Assembly (NCBI GenBank): GCA_036873755.1
Contig: JAVTVY010019005.1
Span: forward strand, 1 to 64,000
DNA from: Hanleya hanleyi
Taxonomy: Eukaryota > Mollusca > Polyplacophora > Lepidopleurida > Hanleyidae
Length of the DNA stretch: 64,000 bases
Reading direction: 5' to 3'
In this document: piece after piece, positions 11,701 through 22,100 of the stretch
Layout: each line of letters begins with the position of its first letter
Position numbering within the stretch: position 1 is the first letter of the stretch
Notes under the pieces: generated by a model
Seen by the model: only the letters and a program-made list of their open reading frames with translations
Database searches by the model: none
Told to the model about the DNA's origin: nothing
Position numbers and translations under genes: made by a program

Positions 11701-12136
11701 ATCTTAAAAGGAGAAAGAACAAAATATTCATTGCAACACAAACTAATTTTGAATTTCGTTCTTTTAGGGTTGCCAGGTTCCGAAGGGATGGACAATAGCT
11801 TACAGCATTCGTGACACGCACGAGACGTCGGAACTATTCAAGGAAGGTGACAAGTTCGATCCGACGAGATGGGAAAACACCGACGATGCCGGAAGCAAGG
11901 ATAACAAATTCCATTACATACCGTTCGGAGGAGGAAGCCGCGCGTGCGTCGGCAAAGAGTTCGCCAAAATAATGCTCCAAATTTTACTCATCGAGTTGAC
12001 GAGAAACTGTACGTGGAGACTGTTGAACAATTCTCCGACGATGAAACGACTCCCTGTTCCTCATCCGGACGACGGACTACCCCTAGAATTCACGGAAGCT
12101 CCGCCAATGATGAGACCGCGAGCTTTCACGTTATAA
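5700..12136 (+). CDS. CYP26: Cytochrome P450 family 26 (retinoic acid hydroxylase)
   Basis: Five exons (5700-5725, 7961-8174, 9923-10420, 10773-11201, 11768-12136) join to 511 codons plus stop, the usual CYP26 length. CYP26 enzymes are ER-membrane monooxygenases that hydroxylate and so clear all-trans retinoic acid. Visible marks: hydrophobic anchor (residues ~20-48); proline-rich hinge LPLPPGSMG (59-67); I-helix oxygen-activation motif AGHETTA (305-311); K-helix ExxR (367-370); FDPTRW, the PERF-region equivalent (419-424); heme-binding FGGGSRACVG with the ligand Cys at 449. GETL after the hinge, GRPTIRVIG and the FGGGxRxCVGKEFAK block are typical of CYP26 rather than other P450s. Every intron is GT-AG and all phases agree. 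Exon 1 is inferred; the rest is unambiguous. The subfamily cannot be assigned by eye. All motifs are intact, so it is probably active. Confidence 0.95.
6113..6178. repeat. 22-bp tandem repeat, three copies
   Basis: TATAGGCGCCTAAAACAGATAG is repeated three times in CYP26 intron 1. Each unit contains the palindrome TAGGCGCCTA. Confidence 0.9.
6407..7365. mobile_element. hAT-like DNA transposon, non-autonomous
   Basis: It begins CAAGGGCGTAGACAAG and ends in the inverse complement CTTGTCTACGCCCTTG. A 5-bp TTGTT duplication flanks it (6402-6406 and 7366-7370). The CA(A/G)GGGCG-type end and 5-bp target duplication fit the hAT5 group. It is 959 bp with no transposase frame, and lies in CYP26 intron 1. 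Confidence 0.7.
7641..7858. repeat. 19-bp minisatellite in CYP26 intron 1
   Basis: About 12 copies of TAGGTCCGACATTGGTTAA, almost identical, with one shortened unit near 7745. The array ends about 100 bp before the exon 2 acceptor. Confidence 0.95.
7961..8174 (+). CDS. CYP26: CYP26 exon 2: membrane anchor and hinge
   Basis: The acceptor is TTTACAG|GTTTGAC and the donor is GGT|GTAAGT. It encodes the N-terminal hydrophobic anchor (IIVPTLLPIVLYVLSWKLWY) and the CKLPLPPGSMGAPIFGETL hinge typical of CYP26. It ends in phase 0. A 94-codon frame from 7894 overlaps this exon but is the wrong frame. Confidence 0.9.
8549..9061. mobile_element. Foldback MITE with ~120-bp inverted ends
   Basis: The left end TGATGTTTACATACGAAAA and about 120 bp inward are matched in inverse orientation by the right end finishing TTTTCGTATGTAAACATCA. 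Shared inner segments include GATTTTTTTCGATxCAAA and CTTGCCAAAT. It lies in CYP26 intron 2; an 80-codon frame inside is not recognisable. Confidence 0.75.
9213..9416. mobile_element. Palindromic MITE rich in GGAATATTCC
   Basis: The ends ACACTGAAAAA and TTTTTCTGTGT flank inverted copies of GGAATATTCCCCGACTATTA, with further GGAATATTCC palindromes between. TA lies at both borders, suggesting a TA target duplication. It lies in CYP26 intron 2. Confidence 0.8.
9923..10420 (+). CDS. CYP26: CYP26 exon 3: substrate-recognition N-terminal half
   Basis: It is 166 codons with phase 0 at both ends. It starts GSKFFRSRRETYGNVYKTHI and ends LPVCVPGSGLYK at donor AAG|GTAGGT. GRPTIRVIGAKNVRKVLMGEH, with the following WP and HKQRKK-like (ETHRLKRRII) segments, aligns with helices B to C of CYP26. 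Confidence 0.95.
10773..11201 (+). CDS. CYP26: CYP26 exon 4: I-helix and K-helix
   Basis: It is 143 codons, phase 0 in and out. It carries ELLFAGHETTASAS (I-helix proton-relay motif) and KEVLRILPP (K-helix ExxR). It ends ALKTFEID at donor GAC|GTAAGT. Confidence 0.97.
11768..12136 (+). CDS. CYP26: CYP26 exon 5: heme-binding loop and C-terminus
   Basis: It starts GCQVPKGWTIAYSIRDTHE after acceptor TTTTAG. It carries FDPTRW, then FGGGSRACVGKEFAKI with the Cys heme ligand, and ends RAFTL-stop (TAA 12134-12136). Confidence 0.97.
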   Translation, partial: GCQVPKGWTIAYSIRDTHETSELFKEGDKFDPTRWENTDDAGSKDNKFHYIPFGGGSRACVGKEFAKIMLQILLIELTRNCTWRLLNNSPTMKRLPVPHPDDGLPLEFTEAPPMMRPRAFTL

Positions 12137-12394
12137 CAGCGCGTTAGCCTTCATCAAATCCGAAATCCAAATGGAAACTTGTATGCCATATTATTTATAA
12201 CTTATTGCAATACTGCATGAACTGAGTATAAAGGTGCGCGCGTGCATGGGTTTGAATGAAATCATATATAATTTCAGTCAGTCATTTTTTGTTTCAGTGT
12301 AACACAGTTACACTCATCTTCAGCTTAAGGAAAAGCTTGCTTTAGCAAACCATCGTTCAAGAATATGAATTGAAAAGACTCGATAGGTTTTTGA

Positions 12395-12400
12395 ATAAAC
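12395..12400 (+). terminator. CYP26 polyadenylation signal candidate
   Basis: A canonical AATAAA lies 259 bp after the CYP26 stop codon, giving a plausible 3' UTR of about 280 nt. Confidence 0.5.
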
Positions 12401-13220
12401 GATTCCACCGATTGTTCTAGATAAAAAGCCCTGAAGACAATTTCCGTTTCGGTTCTTCAATGAAGTAAAGGTATACCATTAAATCACATCTAATGTAATT
12501 TGGAAACGACGCCGTATACCTACACCAGAATGACTGTTTCGACAATCAATTTCACATCAGCATTATTTCAGAAAGTTGTTTTGCCGATCGTAGAGGGTCA
12601 AGAATCTCGCATTTTTAATAAATTAATCAATGTAACTTATAAATTATTGACTTGCCTGCTATGTACGTTACACTTTTTTCATCCAGTGATATGCATTAAA
12701 ACGATGAAACATAAAGCAGGCTTGTATAGTTGTGTTGTTGTTGTCCCATGCAGCCAATTACACGCTAGATAAATACATAAATGGAGTGCTAAATCGAAGC
12801 CAGTCTCTGTAAACTATGATATAAAATCACGGAACATTATTGGTTTACCTAGATCATGGAGCTAAAATAGATTTTAGCTCCATGCCTAGATTGAATCGAA
12901 GAGAGAAGTCCGTAAAACTGCATCCTCGCTAAAACCAGGGCTATATCTATCTATCTATCCTTCGCCTTTGAATCACAAAGAAACCTGACGTTGTGAAGAT
13001 GTTCAACTCGGGGGAAGAGAATAATACAAACTGATATACTGGAAAGGCGACAATGAGTTCAATGATAATCATTTCACTGTGGTTTGGTCAATGTGTCTCA
13101 ATCGGTCCAGTCAATCAGCATCAATTCCGCTAGTAGTAGTGGAAGTGCAAATCTCACCGTCTTGTTGTATTTGCGTGTGGGAGGGAGGGGGGGGGGGCAA
13201 TCGAGGTGATACTGACGTCA
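12401..13220. other. Intergenic, no gene; 30-bp hairpin at 12855-12884
   Basis: No exon is seen. Positions 12855-12884 form a hairpin with perfect 14-bp arms (CATGGAGCTAAAAT) and a 2-bp loop. A short (TCTA)n tract is near 12950 and a G-run near 13185. Confidence 0.6.
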
Positions 13221-13224
13221 ATGT

Positions 13225-13300
13225 CTAGGTCACTTCCTGTGCGAGGTTAAAGCTCACTTCCGATGCGAGGTCACATCGGGTGGGAGGTCATTTCAGGTCA
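13225..13300 (+). promoter_or_regulatory. AGGTCA half-site cluster with a perfect DR4
   Basis: AGGTCA TTTC AGGTCA (13285-13300) is a perfect DR4, the spacing preferred by TR/LXR-type heterodimers. Further AGGTCA copies lie near 13226 and 13268. The cluster sits 1.1 kb past the CYP26 stop at the border of a satellite array, so it may be only part of the repeat. Confidence 0.25.
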
Positions 13301-13301
13301 C

Positions 13302-14957
13302 ATGATGGTGCACAGGCGCAGTCGAGGCATAGCAGAGGAAGCTGGCATATTTTGGGATATGCCGCGGGTGTTTGGGTGCGATAGAGACCATCCTTGTACT
13401 ACATGAGCCGCAAAGGGTGCCGTATTGAAGCTCTGAATCTGAAAACTACGCTTCGGGTGCTGGAATGACGTCATGGCGTGCATGCGCAGTTGAGGATTAG
13501 AATAGAAAGCTAGCATCTTGGGAGTGCGCAGGGATGTTTGTGCGACCTACAGGGGGGTTCTAAATGGGCCTTACAAGGAATCATATTGAAGCGCTTGTGG
13601 AGTAGAATACGACTCAGATTAAGTATTAGAGAAAGCTGCATGGCATTCTGCGGGTCCGCATGGGAATGTTAGGGTAAGACCGGGACCATCCTTACTCTTA
13701 AGGGGATGGATGTGTGAGGTATCTTCTTGAAGCTCTCCATATGTAGACTACGACTGGCGTGGATTAAACTGGAAATGAGATCATGGTGCGCATGCGCAGT
13801 GGAGGAGTAGTAGAGAAAGATGGTATTTTAGGGATGTGCAGGGGAGCGTTTGTGTGACCTTGGGCCCCCTTGCTCTAAATAGACCATGCAGGGAATCAGG
13901 TTTAGGAGTGAATATGATTTAATGTCGCTTTCAACACCATTTCAGTCATGTCACGACGTTTGGTTCCTATTCCTTTTCACACCCCGAAACCACACGGGTA
14001 GGGTCCTATTCCTTTTAACTCCCGGGACACCACGGATGGGGTCCTATTACTTCTCACCTCACACCCGGGAACCCCACAGGTGCCCCAGTTAGTCGCCTCT
14101 TACGACAAGCTCTTCTCTGAGGGACTGAGGCCTATTCATATTGAAGCGCTCGGGTGGTTTCGATTGGAAGGGAGGTCATGATGGCGCGCATGCGCATTCG
14201 AGAAGTATTAGAGAAACATGGAATTTTGCGGGTGCGCAGGGGCGTGTTTGGGTGAGATGGGGACTATCCGGACTCTAAAAGCTCTGTGTGGGTCTGTTCT
14301 TGAAGCTCGTTATGTAGACTACGACTGGGGTGATTTTAAGCGGAAGTGACGTTACGGTGGGCAGGCACAGTCGAGGAGTAGTTGAAAAGATGGAATTTTG
14401 GGGCTGCTCAGGTTTGTGTTTGAGCCACTTCTAAAGGGGTCATCCTTGGTCCAAATATGTATGTTCAGGGTGTCGTGTTGAAGCTCCCGGCATGTAGACT
14501 AAGATTGATGTGGTTTCTGTTCGAAGAGACGCCATGGTACGTTGCACATCCGAGGAGTAGCTTAGGGATACACAGGGGCATGTTTGGGCGATTTAGGAAC
14601 TATCCTTGGTTCAGAGATAGCATGCAAGGCATCATTAAAATGCTCGTGGACTGGGGTGATGACGTCATGATGGGCATGCGCACTCAGTGAGAAGGAAGAT
14701 GGCAATTACAGGTGCGCCCCGAGGAGATGCCTACTTCTAGACCACTATACACGGAGCAATACTTGGTCTGTAAGGGTTGTACAATGTGTCATATTGAACC
14801 CTCGTGGTGCAGACTACGACTGGGGTGATGATGCCATGATGCGCATATGACTTCGGGGAGTAGTAGGGAAAGCGCACAGTCGCTCGGGTGCGTACTTCAG
14901 ACATGCCTATCACTATACACTGGCCCATAAAGGCGGGCATGTTTCCCTTGGGTTTGC
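13302..14957 (+). repeat. Degenerate ~180-bp satellite array
   Basis: The monomer contains GCGCATGCGCAGTCGAGGAG, then TAGAGAAAGATGGAATTTTG, a GGGACCATCCTT-like stretch and CTACGACTGGGGTGATGACG. Starts fall near 13310, 13487, 13787, 14178, 14363, 14540, 14672 and 14845. A SINE interrupts it at about 13905-14135. Confidence 0.85.
13905..14135. mobile_element. SINE-like element inside the satellite
   Basis: TTTAATGTCGCTTTCAACA, then CACCCGGGAACCCCAC and AGTCGCCTCTTACGACAAGC with GAGGCCTATTC. The same modules recur at 15647-15805 and the first block recurs elsewhere in the window. From memory, AGTCGCCTCTTACGACAAGC is a common mollusc SINE core; I could not check this. Confidence 0.6.
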
Positions 14958-15646
14958 ATGAAATGTATCCGGAAAAGAATATTGAGAGAAATAACATCAC
15001 TTGTGACGTCATCCGTAGTAGAGAAAGCTAGAAGGCTACCTACACCACCATGCACTTGTCAACAGGTAGCTAGTGGCATGTGGATACACCATAGAGTGTT
15101 CTGGGTAGGGTGTGATGGGTCTATCTATCCTGGACGAGTTACTTACTCTGTAGCGGCACATTTTGATATGTCTGTTGCAAGTTATCCTTTGACCCTTGAT
15201 GGAAGTGACCTCGTCGTCGACAGTTACGTCATCTCCAGAACAGACGTCCTCGCATGCATATGCACTCGCCTGATGGTATCACCGATACCCTATTCTCCTC
15301 GGAAGTGGCATCATTTGCGGCGACGACATTACTTCCACCAAGGGCCAAAAGGCCATGCTGCGACGATCGAGGGCACATGGCAGGATAACTTGCAACAGGC
15401 TTATATGAAGATGCGCAGCTGTATCAGGCGCCATGTCGATCTATGAAAAGGATAGCCCCCTGCTGCTTGAAATGAATGGCGAGACCACGAAGACAGGATA
15501 TTGAGTGAGATCTCTTCTTTTAAGATTTTGTGAAATTTGTCTATAGATGCCTTGTAACCAGTACCCTACAGAAGATCTGCCCTTACAGATAGACCGTCAT
15601 ACCCAGAACACCGGCGTATTCACATCTACTTAGTTACCGGACTAGT
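14958..15646. other. No gene recognised between satellite arrays
   Basis: A 162-codon frame (14958-15446, +) crosses this stretch. It resembles no family I know, has no splice context and lies between repeat arrays in opposite orientations; I do not call it a gene. Confidence 0.5.
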
Positions 15647-15805
15647 CAGTGAATATGATGTAACGTCGCTTTCAACACTATTTCAGTCATTCACACCCGG
15701 AAACCCCATGGGGAGAGGTCTATTCCTTTTCACACCTGGGAACCCCACGGGTGCCCCAGTTTATTCACTTCTTACGACAAGCTCTCTGAGGGCTGAGGCC
15801 CATTC
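15647..15805. mobile_element. SINE-like element, second copy
   Basis: It repeats the modules of the 13905-14135 element: ATGTAACGTCGCTTTCAACA, CCCGGAAACCCCA, GGTGCCCCAGTT and CTTACGACAAGCTC. Confidence 0.6.
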
Positions 15806-16510
15806 TTTCCATGACCTGGATTGTGCACGACGACATACCACGGGGCCTGATGGCCTAGTGTATAGGGGTGTATGTAGCCGTCTTGTGCATACTGGAGCGA
15901 CTCTGTGTTTTCTCTACTACTTCCCGTGTGCAAATGCACATCATGCCGTCATCCCAGTCATCGTCTTCACCACGAGAGCTTCAATATGACAGTGCACAAA
16001 CATTTTGGATCATGTATGGCTCCTAGGGGCCCGTGTAAAGGGGTCTAGACTAGGCATGGGCCCAGGGCGTATCCGATATTGCCATCTTTTTCTACTCCTA
16101 CCCATTTGCGCATGTCCATCATGACGCCATCAACTCAATCACAGACGACATCTCACCACGACACCTTGCATGCCATATTTGAACCAAGGATGGTCTCTTT
16201 CGCAACCCTCAACTGCCAACGTTCACTACTACTCCGACTGCGCACGCCTACTATAAAGTCGGCTACTATAAAGCGCGGCCCCTTTGAAGCAAGGATGGTT
16301 TCAGCCGATATATGACATCACTACGGGTGTATATACACCCGTAGTGATGTCATATATCGGCTTCGCCTGCAAAGCGAGGGTGGTGCCTACCTCACCTGAA
16401 CGCCCCCCTGCGTATCTCCAAAATGCTAGCTTTCTCTACTCCTTGACTTCCCATGCGCATCATGATCTCAATTTCAGGTATGTAGTTCATGTAAGAGGAG
16501 ATACCGCTTT
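15806..16510 (-). repeat. Same ~180-bp satellite, inverted orientation
   Basis: Monomer motifs from 13302-14957 reappear as reverse complements: CCATCTTTTTCTACTCC, GCGCATGTCCATCATGACG, CACGAGAGCTTCAATATGAC. With the forward array this makes a large imperfect inverted repeat. Confidence 0.75.
16303..16362. repeat. Perfect 60-bp palindrome
   Basis: Positions 16303-16362 are identical to their own reverse complement, with no loop; the centre is ...GTGTAT|ATACAC.... It can extrude as a cruciform and lies within the inverted satellite array. Confidence 0.97.
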
Positions 16511-16589
16511 CAATGTGACTTCACATGTTAGCATATGAAACCATGGCCGACCACTTCCCCATTTGCTACTATTGGAAATCCCATAAATT

Positions 16590-16732
16590 CAGGCGCCGCG
16601 GAGCATATTCAAAAGTGGGGGGCTGACCCCTATCTCGACCATAAAGTGGGGGGCTGAAGTCGCCCCTAGATAGGGCTTATAACATTACGTCTCCGAAAAG
16701 TGTGGGGGCTTCCCCCGGCTCCGCGGCCCCTG
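16590..16732. mobile_element. Small hAT-like MITE
   Basis: The ends CAGGCGCCGCGGAGC and GGCTCCGCGGCCCCTG are inverse complements with one or two differences. A 5-bp AAATT duplication flanks it (16585-16589, 16733-16737). Its 143 bp hold three short runs of GGGGGCT with their complements. Confidence 0.7.
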
Positions 16733-16737
16733 AAATT

Positions 16738-18865
16738 CACGTCACTTCATCTTACATGAACTATATGCAATTGGTACAGTCGTAGACTACATGCCGAAGA
16801 TTTCAAGACGAGACCCGCCATGACCCACAATTATGCGAACAGATTTGCGCTTTTAATTCCACTCCAGCTCTGGCATGGCTGGTGATAACTGGTATTTTAA
16901 CTTCCTGTATTTAAACAGTATAAATTATCCCATCTTTCTTGATCTTTCGACGAACGTATTATAATTCGAGCAAGATGTGTATGCTTGAACGTTGCTCATA
17001 TTTCGTACGAACATATTTATACATTTGTTCCCATCTCCTGCATCATCCGAACGCATGGCACGATCATACGTAGAAACTTATGCTCGTCAGTAAAACGTAA
17101 AATGCCCTTAGCAAGCTATTATGCATGTCCTGAATATTTCTAAAACTTTCATAGCTTCAGTGAAATATATATCATCACTAAAGATGTCAAAATCAGTATC
17201 CAGAAATATTGTTGTATGCAGCGGCAGCAGCTATGACATTGATACTTGGGTACTTTTCGATTCAAACTAGTTCCTAGAAATTAGCTTGATGCGCGACCTG
17301 GACTTTCCGAATATATTGATATATCTCTAATACGTTTAGCTAAACTGTCAAAAAATAAATTTTAAAAGGAATTCTATGTTCCCTCGCGCAATCTCTGTTT
17401 ATATTCTAATTTTGAGGGGCTGTTTGAATGGCGAAATATTTATAGAATGAGGACATTCCAAATCATTTTCTGAAGAGAAATCGTGTCACACTTGGTCAAA
17501 GTGACTGAGGTATGTGACTGGTGTGTTTAGAATAGATGGGGAATGAATGAGAGGTTATTAAATGACCACATCGTATGATCAGGACTGATAATGAAGGGAA
17601 AGCGAAAAATTCAGTTAATTGAATTAAAAGGCGTGTATGTAAACCAGACTCACCAAATTAAGGCTTGCAAGATCCAACTGCCAAACCAGGGATCTCCTGT
17701 TGGCAATTAAATTGACGTGTTTCAGGAGGCATGTATTATGAACCCAACCTCTCATTAATTGCCATGGATGTACATTACATGATGAGATAAAAGAGGAACT
17801 GAACATCAACAGTTTTCAGGTCAAACACCAGCAGATTTATCTCTGAATTAAGTAATATACAACTAAAGAATCTCAATTCTGTCCGAGCAAAAATATAAAT
17901 TTATATTCAGGTTATATCAGGTTTTATGAAGTAACATTCTTCATATACATTTGTGCAAAAAAAATAAGAACATAGAAAATCACAGCTTCAGCCAACAGTA
18001 TACATACATATTAGAATATCAGCTCAAACAAAGCCGCCCAATAATAGTTCAAAGAATAGTTTCACTGGGAGAAATAATTTAACAAATTTCAATCTATCAT
18101 GGAAGTAATTTCTCCACCTCTCATATGCATAGTGTGCTTATAGTTACCAAATTCATGATCTGAATAAATATAGGTCTACATAATCTCATATTGAGTTTTA
18201 ATAGTTTTAAATGTCACATTAAGATATTGATCGAAGAATGCATTAAAAAAACCAGGTCAATCCTTCATTTAAGTTTATATTGTCCAGGCCTTCATACTAT
18301 GAAAGAGCTTGCTGCCAAGAATAATTCTTCTATCCAGACACACTATTGTTCTCTTTTCTCCATGTGAAAGTTGGAGCAAAAGCGAGAAGCAAATATTCAT
18401 CACAGGAGCATAGATATGGATCGATGAAGTTGGCATGTCCACAGGAACATATGTGCCCCAACATTGACAAAATCAGTATATGTACTTATTGCATCATAGC
18501 AAATCAAGTTATAAAATTAGCACCTGGAATGTTTGGGATAATGCTTTTGATCCAAAGTTGATAAGCACATGTTAGTACATACATATAAAGTTTGGTTGAG
18601 ATCAGTAAGATGAAAATGATGACATTTGTCATGTTTGTGGGTATGTTCCAGCCTTATGGATAGATGAATAAACAATTGAATGATTGAAACAATGCATAAC
18701 AATAATGCTCCTTCAGAGGGACAGCAGCTTATACCTTAAATATTGGAATGCAATTTCATAACAATAGCATTTTTCCAAGATATATCTCAGTCATGCTTTC
18801 ATGACGTAGTATACTCTCTTCATAAATGTTGTGTAAATCGCAATAAAATAGTCAACAATTATTAA
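16738..18865. other. Intergenic, no gene seen
   Basis: AT-rich DNA between the SINE/satellite block and the GALC 3' end. I found no exon, transposon end or tandem array. Confidence 0.5.
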
Positions 18866-18871
18866 CCATTT

Positions 18872-18877
18872 TTTATT
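18872..18877 (-). terminator. GALC polyadenylation signal candidate
   Basis: AATAAA on the minus strand, about 60 bp past the GALC stop codon. CYP26 and GALC are therefore convergent, their likely 3' ends about 6.4 kb apart. Confidence 0.5.
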
Positions 18878-18937
18878 AATTTTTTTACCCATAATAATCT
18901 CCCCCCAAGCTTATGTAGTATGAACTTGAACAATAAA

Positions 18938-19165
18938 TCAACCTGATGAACGACTATTAAAATACAATGTATCCTGTTCCCTATGCTTATGTAAAACCTT
19001 CCCAGGGGACCAGTCATTATTTCTCATGTCTGCTATAACAAAGTGATCAAAATCGGCAAGTCCGTAAGAATCGGTTCCCAATCCGACAAATCCAGAGGGT
19101 GGATTGCTTGGTCCTGTGACATTGAAGACCACAATATCATTCACCAATCCGGTCACCTGGTTTCC
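18938..19165 (-). CDS. GALC: GALC last exon
   Basis: 75 codons plus TGA. It starts [38 protein letters not shown] aligns with human AAIGTHSFEFAQFDNFLV. A tail of about 25 residues ([20 protein letters not shown]...) extends past the human C-terminus. Acceptor TTTGCAG. Confidence 0.96.
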   Translation of the reverse strand, partial: GNQVTGLVNDIVVFNVTGPSNPPSGFVGLGTDSYGLADFDHFVIADMRNNDWSPGKVLHKHREQDTLYFNSRSSG

Positions 19166-22100
19166 CTGCAAAAAATAGAGCCATTTTTTAGAAAGGTGAG
19201 TTGTCTCACCTTTATTATGGGATCTAGAAAATTTCTGATTTTAGGGTTGTCCAAAGTACACTATAAAAATAGTTTCAAATTGTTTATTCTTTCTCTGACC
19301 AGAATAGTTATCCTTCAGTGGTTGACAGGCTTTGTGGGCCTAAATATAGTCGCTTAGCGTGTACTTGATCCCTTAACTGTATTAAATAATACTCTGTTAA
19401 TTGTTTTCCTTCAAGATATCAGATTAATATGCACTAAAGTATGGAAGCCTGCTATGGTCACTCTTCCAAAGATTGACCTCAGCTCAGAGAAATACAGTTC
19501 AGGAGGCAACATGTACATGTGTAAAGAGCTGCCCTACCATAGCTCTAGGGGCTGAACATGTATCTATGCTGGGTCTTGTTTCTGATGAATGAACTGGTCA
19601 AGCTAAATCTAGGACATCACATGGACTGGTGTTAGGGAATATATGTACATGTATGTAGTGGAATTAATGAATCACTTGAACTTAAACTTAGAAATAATAC
19701 TATTCTGACATGTCTGAGAACTGAAATATTCTGAGATGTATGTCTTGCCACTTGTTGTTTCATGCACTCATGTGTTCTAATACTTTCATTCAGTGCCAGT
19801 ACCGGGTGTATGTATAATAGTAGTACCACTACATATGGATCAGCTTGATATTATGGCCAGTTTTTCATGTGTTTTTTGGGGGCTTTTTCAAACAAATAGA
19901 TACTATTTTGAATTGAAACTCTGGGAAAGAGATCTGCTACTCAGGAAGCAGCTATTCTTTTCAGTTTTACTATCTCCACTATTGCAGCCAGTCAATCGAT
20001 AGTCTCCGAAAATGATACTCGGGTATCACAATCAGTTAAAAACTATTTTCCCTGTGAGCCATAAATTATAAAAAATACTAATTTACAAATGGAAGTACAA
20101 TGCAGTAAAATCTAGATTATGCAAAGAAAAGTTCACTTGCGATGGATGGTATCTGGCCCAACCCTCGATCAAGCAACAGCATTTATCTCCTGAACCACCT
20201 TTCTATATATGCCCATGGGCCCAGTTAATTATACATACGAGTGCTCATTCACCCCCATGGCTAATTCACCCCCATGGGTTAGTTTATAGGGATAGGGAGA
20301 TCGCGTGCCCTTTCTATACTACTCATCGCGCACTACTTATCGCGCATGTGCAGTCGACCTATTCTACTGTAGGGTGCAAGCCTGGCCCATGGAATCTCAG
20401 GTAGCAAAACCCCCAGGTCTCTCGCCCCACCATATCCCGCGCCACACCTATAGGGATAGGGAGATCGCGTGCCCTTTCTATACTACCACTCATCGCGCAT
20501 GCGCAGTCGACCCATTCTACTGTAGGGTGCAAGCCTGGCCCATGGAATCTCAGGTAGCGAAAACCCCAGGTCTCTCACCCCACCCTATCCTGCGCCACAC
20601 CTATGCGACCCGCTGTGCAGTGAGTAAAGCGGAGGAGTAAGAGGAGTCGGACACGCCACAGATCATATTTTTAAGCTGACCACGTGAACGATACATACTG
20701 ACCAATTTAACCATCGCACAAGCAATCTGGGTAGAAGCCGATTTAGATACTTTTTGTATCTCAAGGTCATTCGGTGACCTTCTGCTGCTGAGTTTGAGGC
20801 CACACTTCCTGAACTTAATGACTCTGCTCAAAATTTTGCGGAGAATGCCAAAAGTCATCCGACATGCTGCATTCATCTGTTCCTGACTATTATCTGCCAT
20901 AACACACGCGTGTGTTGATGGTTCAATTATGACCCTGTTATTGGCAGCTATTTTCAGTCTGCCAGGTAATCGAATGGCCTTAAGATATCCAATTTGTCAG
21001 GTTCAGTTAGTGGAGCTGATTAAAAATATGTTTTTAATTATGCTACATAGTGACATGTAATCCGATCCGGAAAAGGTGCTTCGAATCCATTATTGGCACA
21101 AAACATTGCCTCATGGAAGTTTCAACATGGCTTGTTTTGTAAAATATGGCAAAATTAGTCATAAATTAGTGAACCATCATGGAGGATGCGCAGCCTACCA
21201 GGGAGAGAGAGAATTAAGGTTTAACATCGCGTTCAGCAATATTTCAGCTATATAGCGATGACTGAGCTAGATTACATCAGAATGGGAGGCATGCACAATA
21301 GGTTCAGAAGATATAAAGCAGGAAGTACTAGCTCTGTCAGTTGATTAGGTTAATTGGGTCAAAATCAGCAAACAAGAAACAGGAAGTGACAATCTCAGAA
21401 TCTGAGCGGATAGTTGATAGTGTGCCATTATGATTCCTCGCCTTGATTTTACCCAGATACCGTGTGCCTGATTCCTGATAAAATTGAAGTTAATCCTCAG
21501 ACAAAAGATTTGACCCAATAGCAGAGTGCGCTGTCAAGTCCAATGATGCACGACTCCCAGCTAAAATTTGTGGTTCCTACTTATCTTCTCCAGAAAATAT
21601 TTGACTAATATCAAGGACTATTTTTGACCTGAAGTTGCCAAAATTATCATCATCATTGTCCTTTCTTGGAATAATACATATAATTTGATGCATATTTGCC
21701 ATTTTCATACCAATTACAAATCTAAAGTTAACATGAGGCACCATTGGTGTTACAACCCCTCAGTCCCTCAACAGTCCAACCTAAGCAACATCTCGTGGTA
21801 TGGTATATACATACCAAATTTGAAAAGAAACGGATGAAAGGTTCTCAAGTTATTGCCCAGAAATGTATACAGGATTTTACCACCAGGTGGCGCCACCTAT
21901 TGGTGAACGTGGTTGAAATGCAATCCCAGACGACACCTCAAGGCATACCAAATCGGAGAAAAATCTGCTGAACGGTTATCAAGTTACTGCCCAGAAACGA
22001 ATTTCAGATGTCAGATGGACAAACAGATGGATGTACTGACACACAGATGGACGGATGGATGGACAATCGGAATCCAGTATACCCCCTACTATGTACGGGG

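Noticed and set aside
14958..15446. 162-codon + frame between the two satellite arrays
   Set aside because: No family resemblance, no splice or promoter context; its ends merge with satellite monomers.
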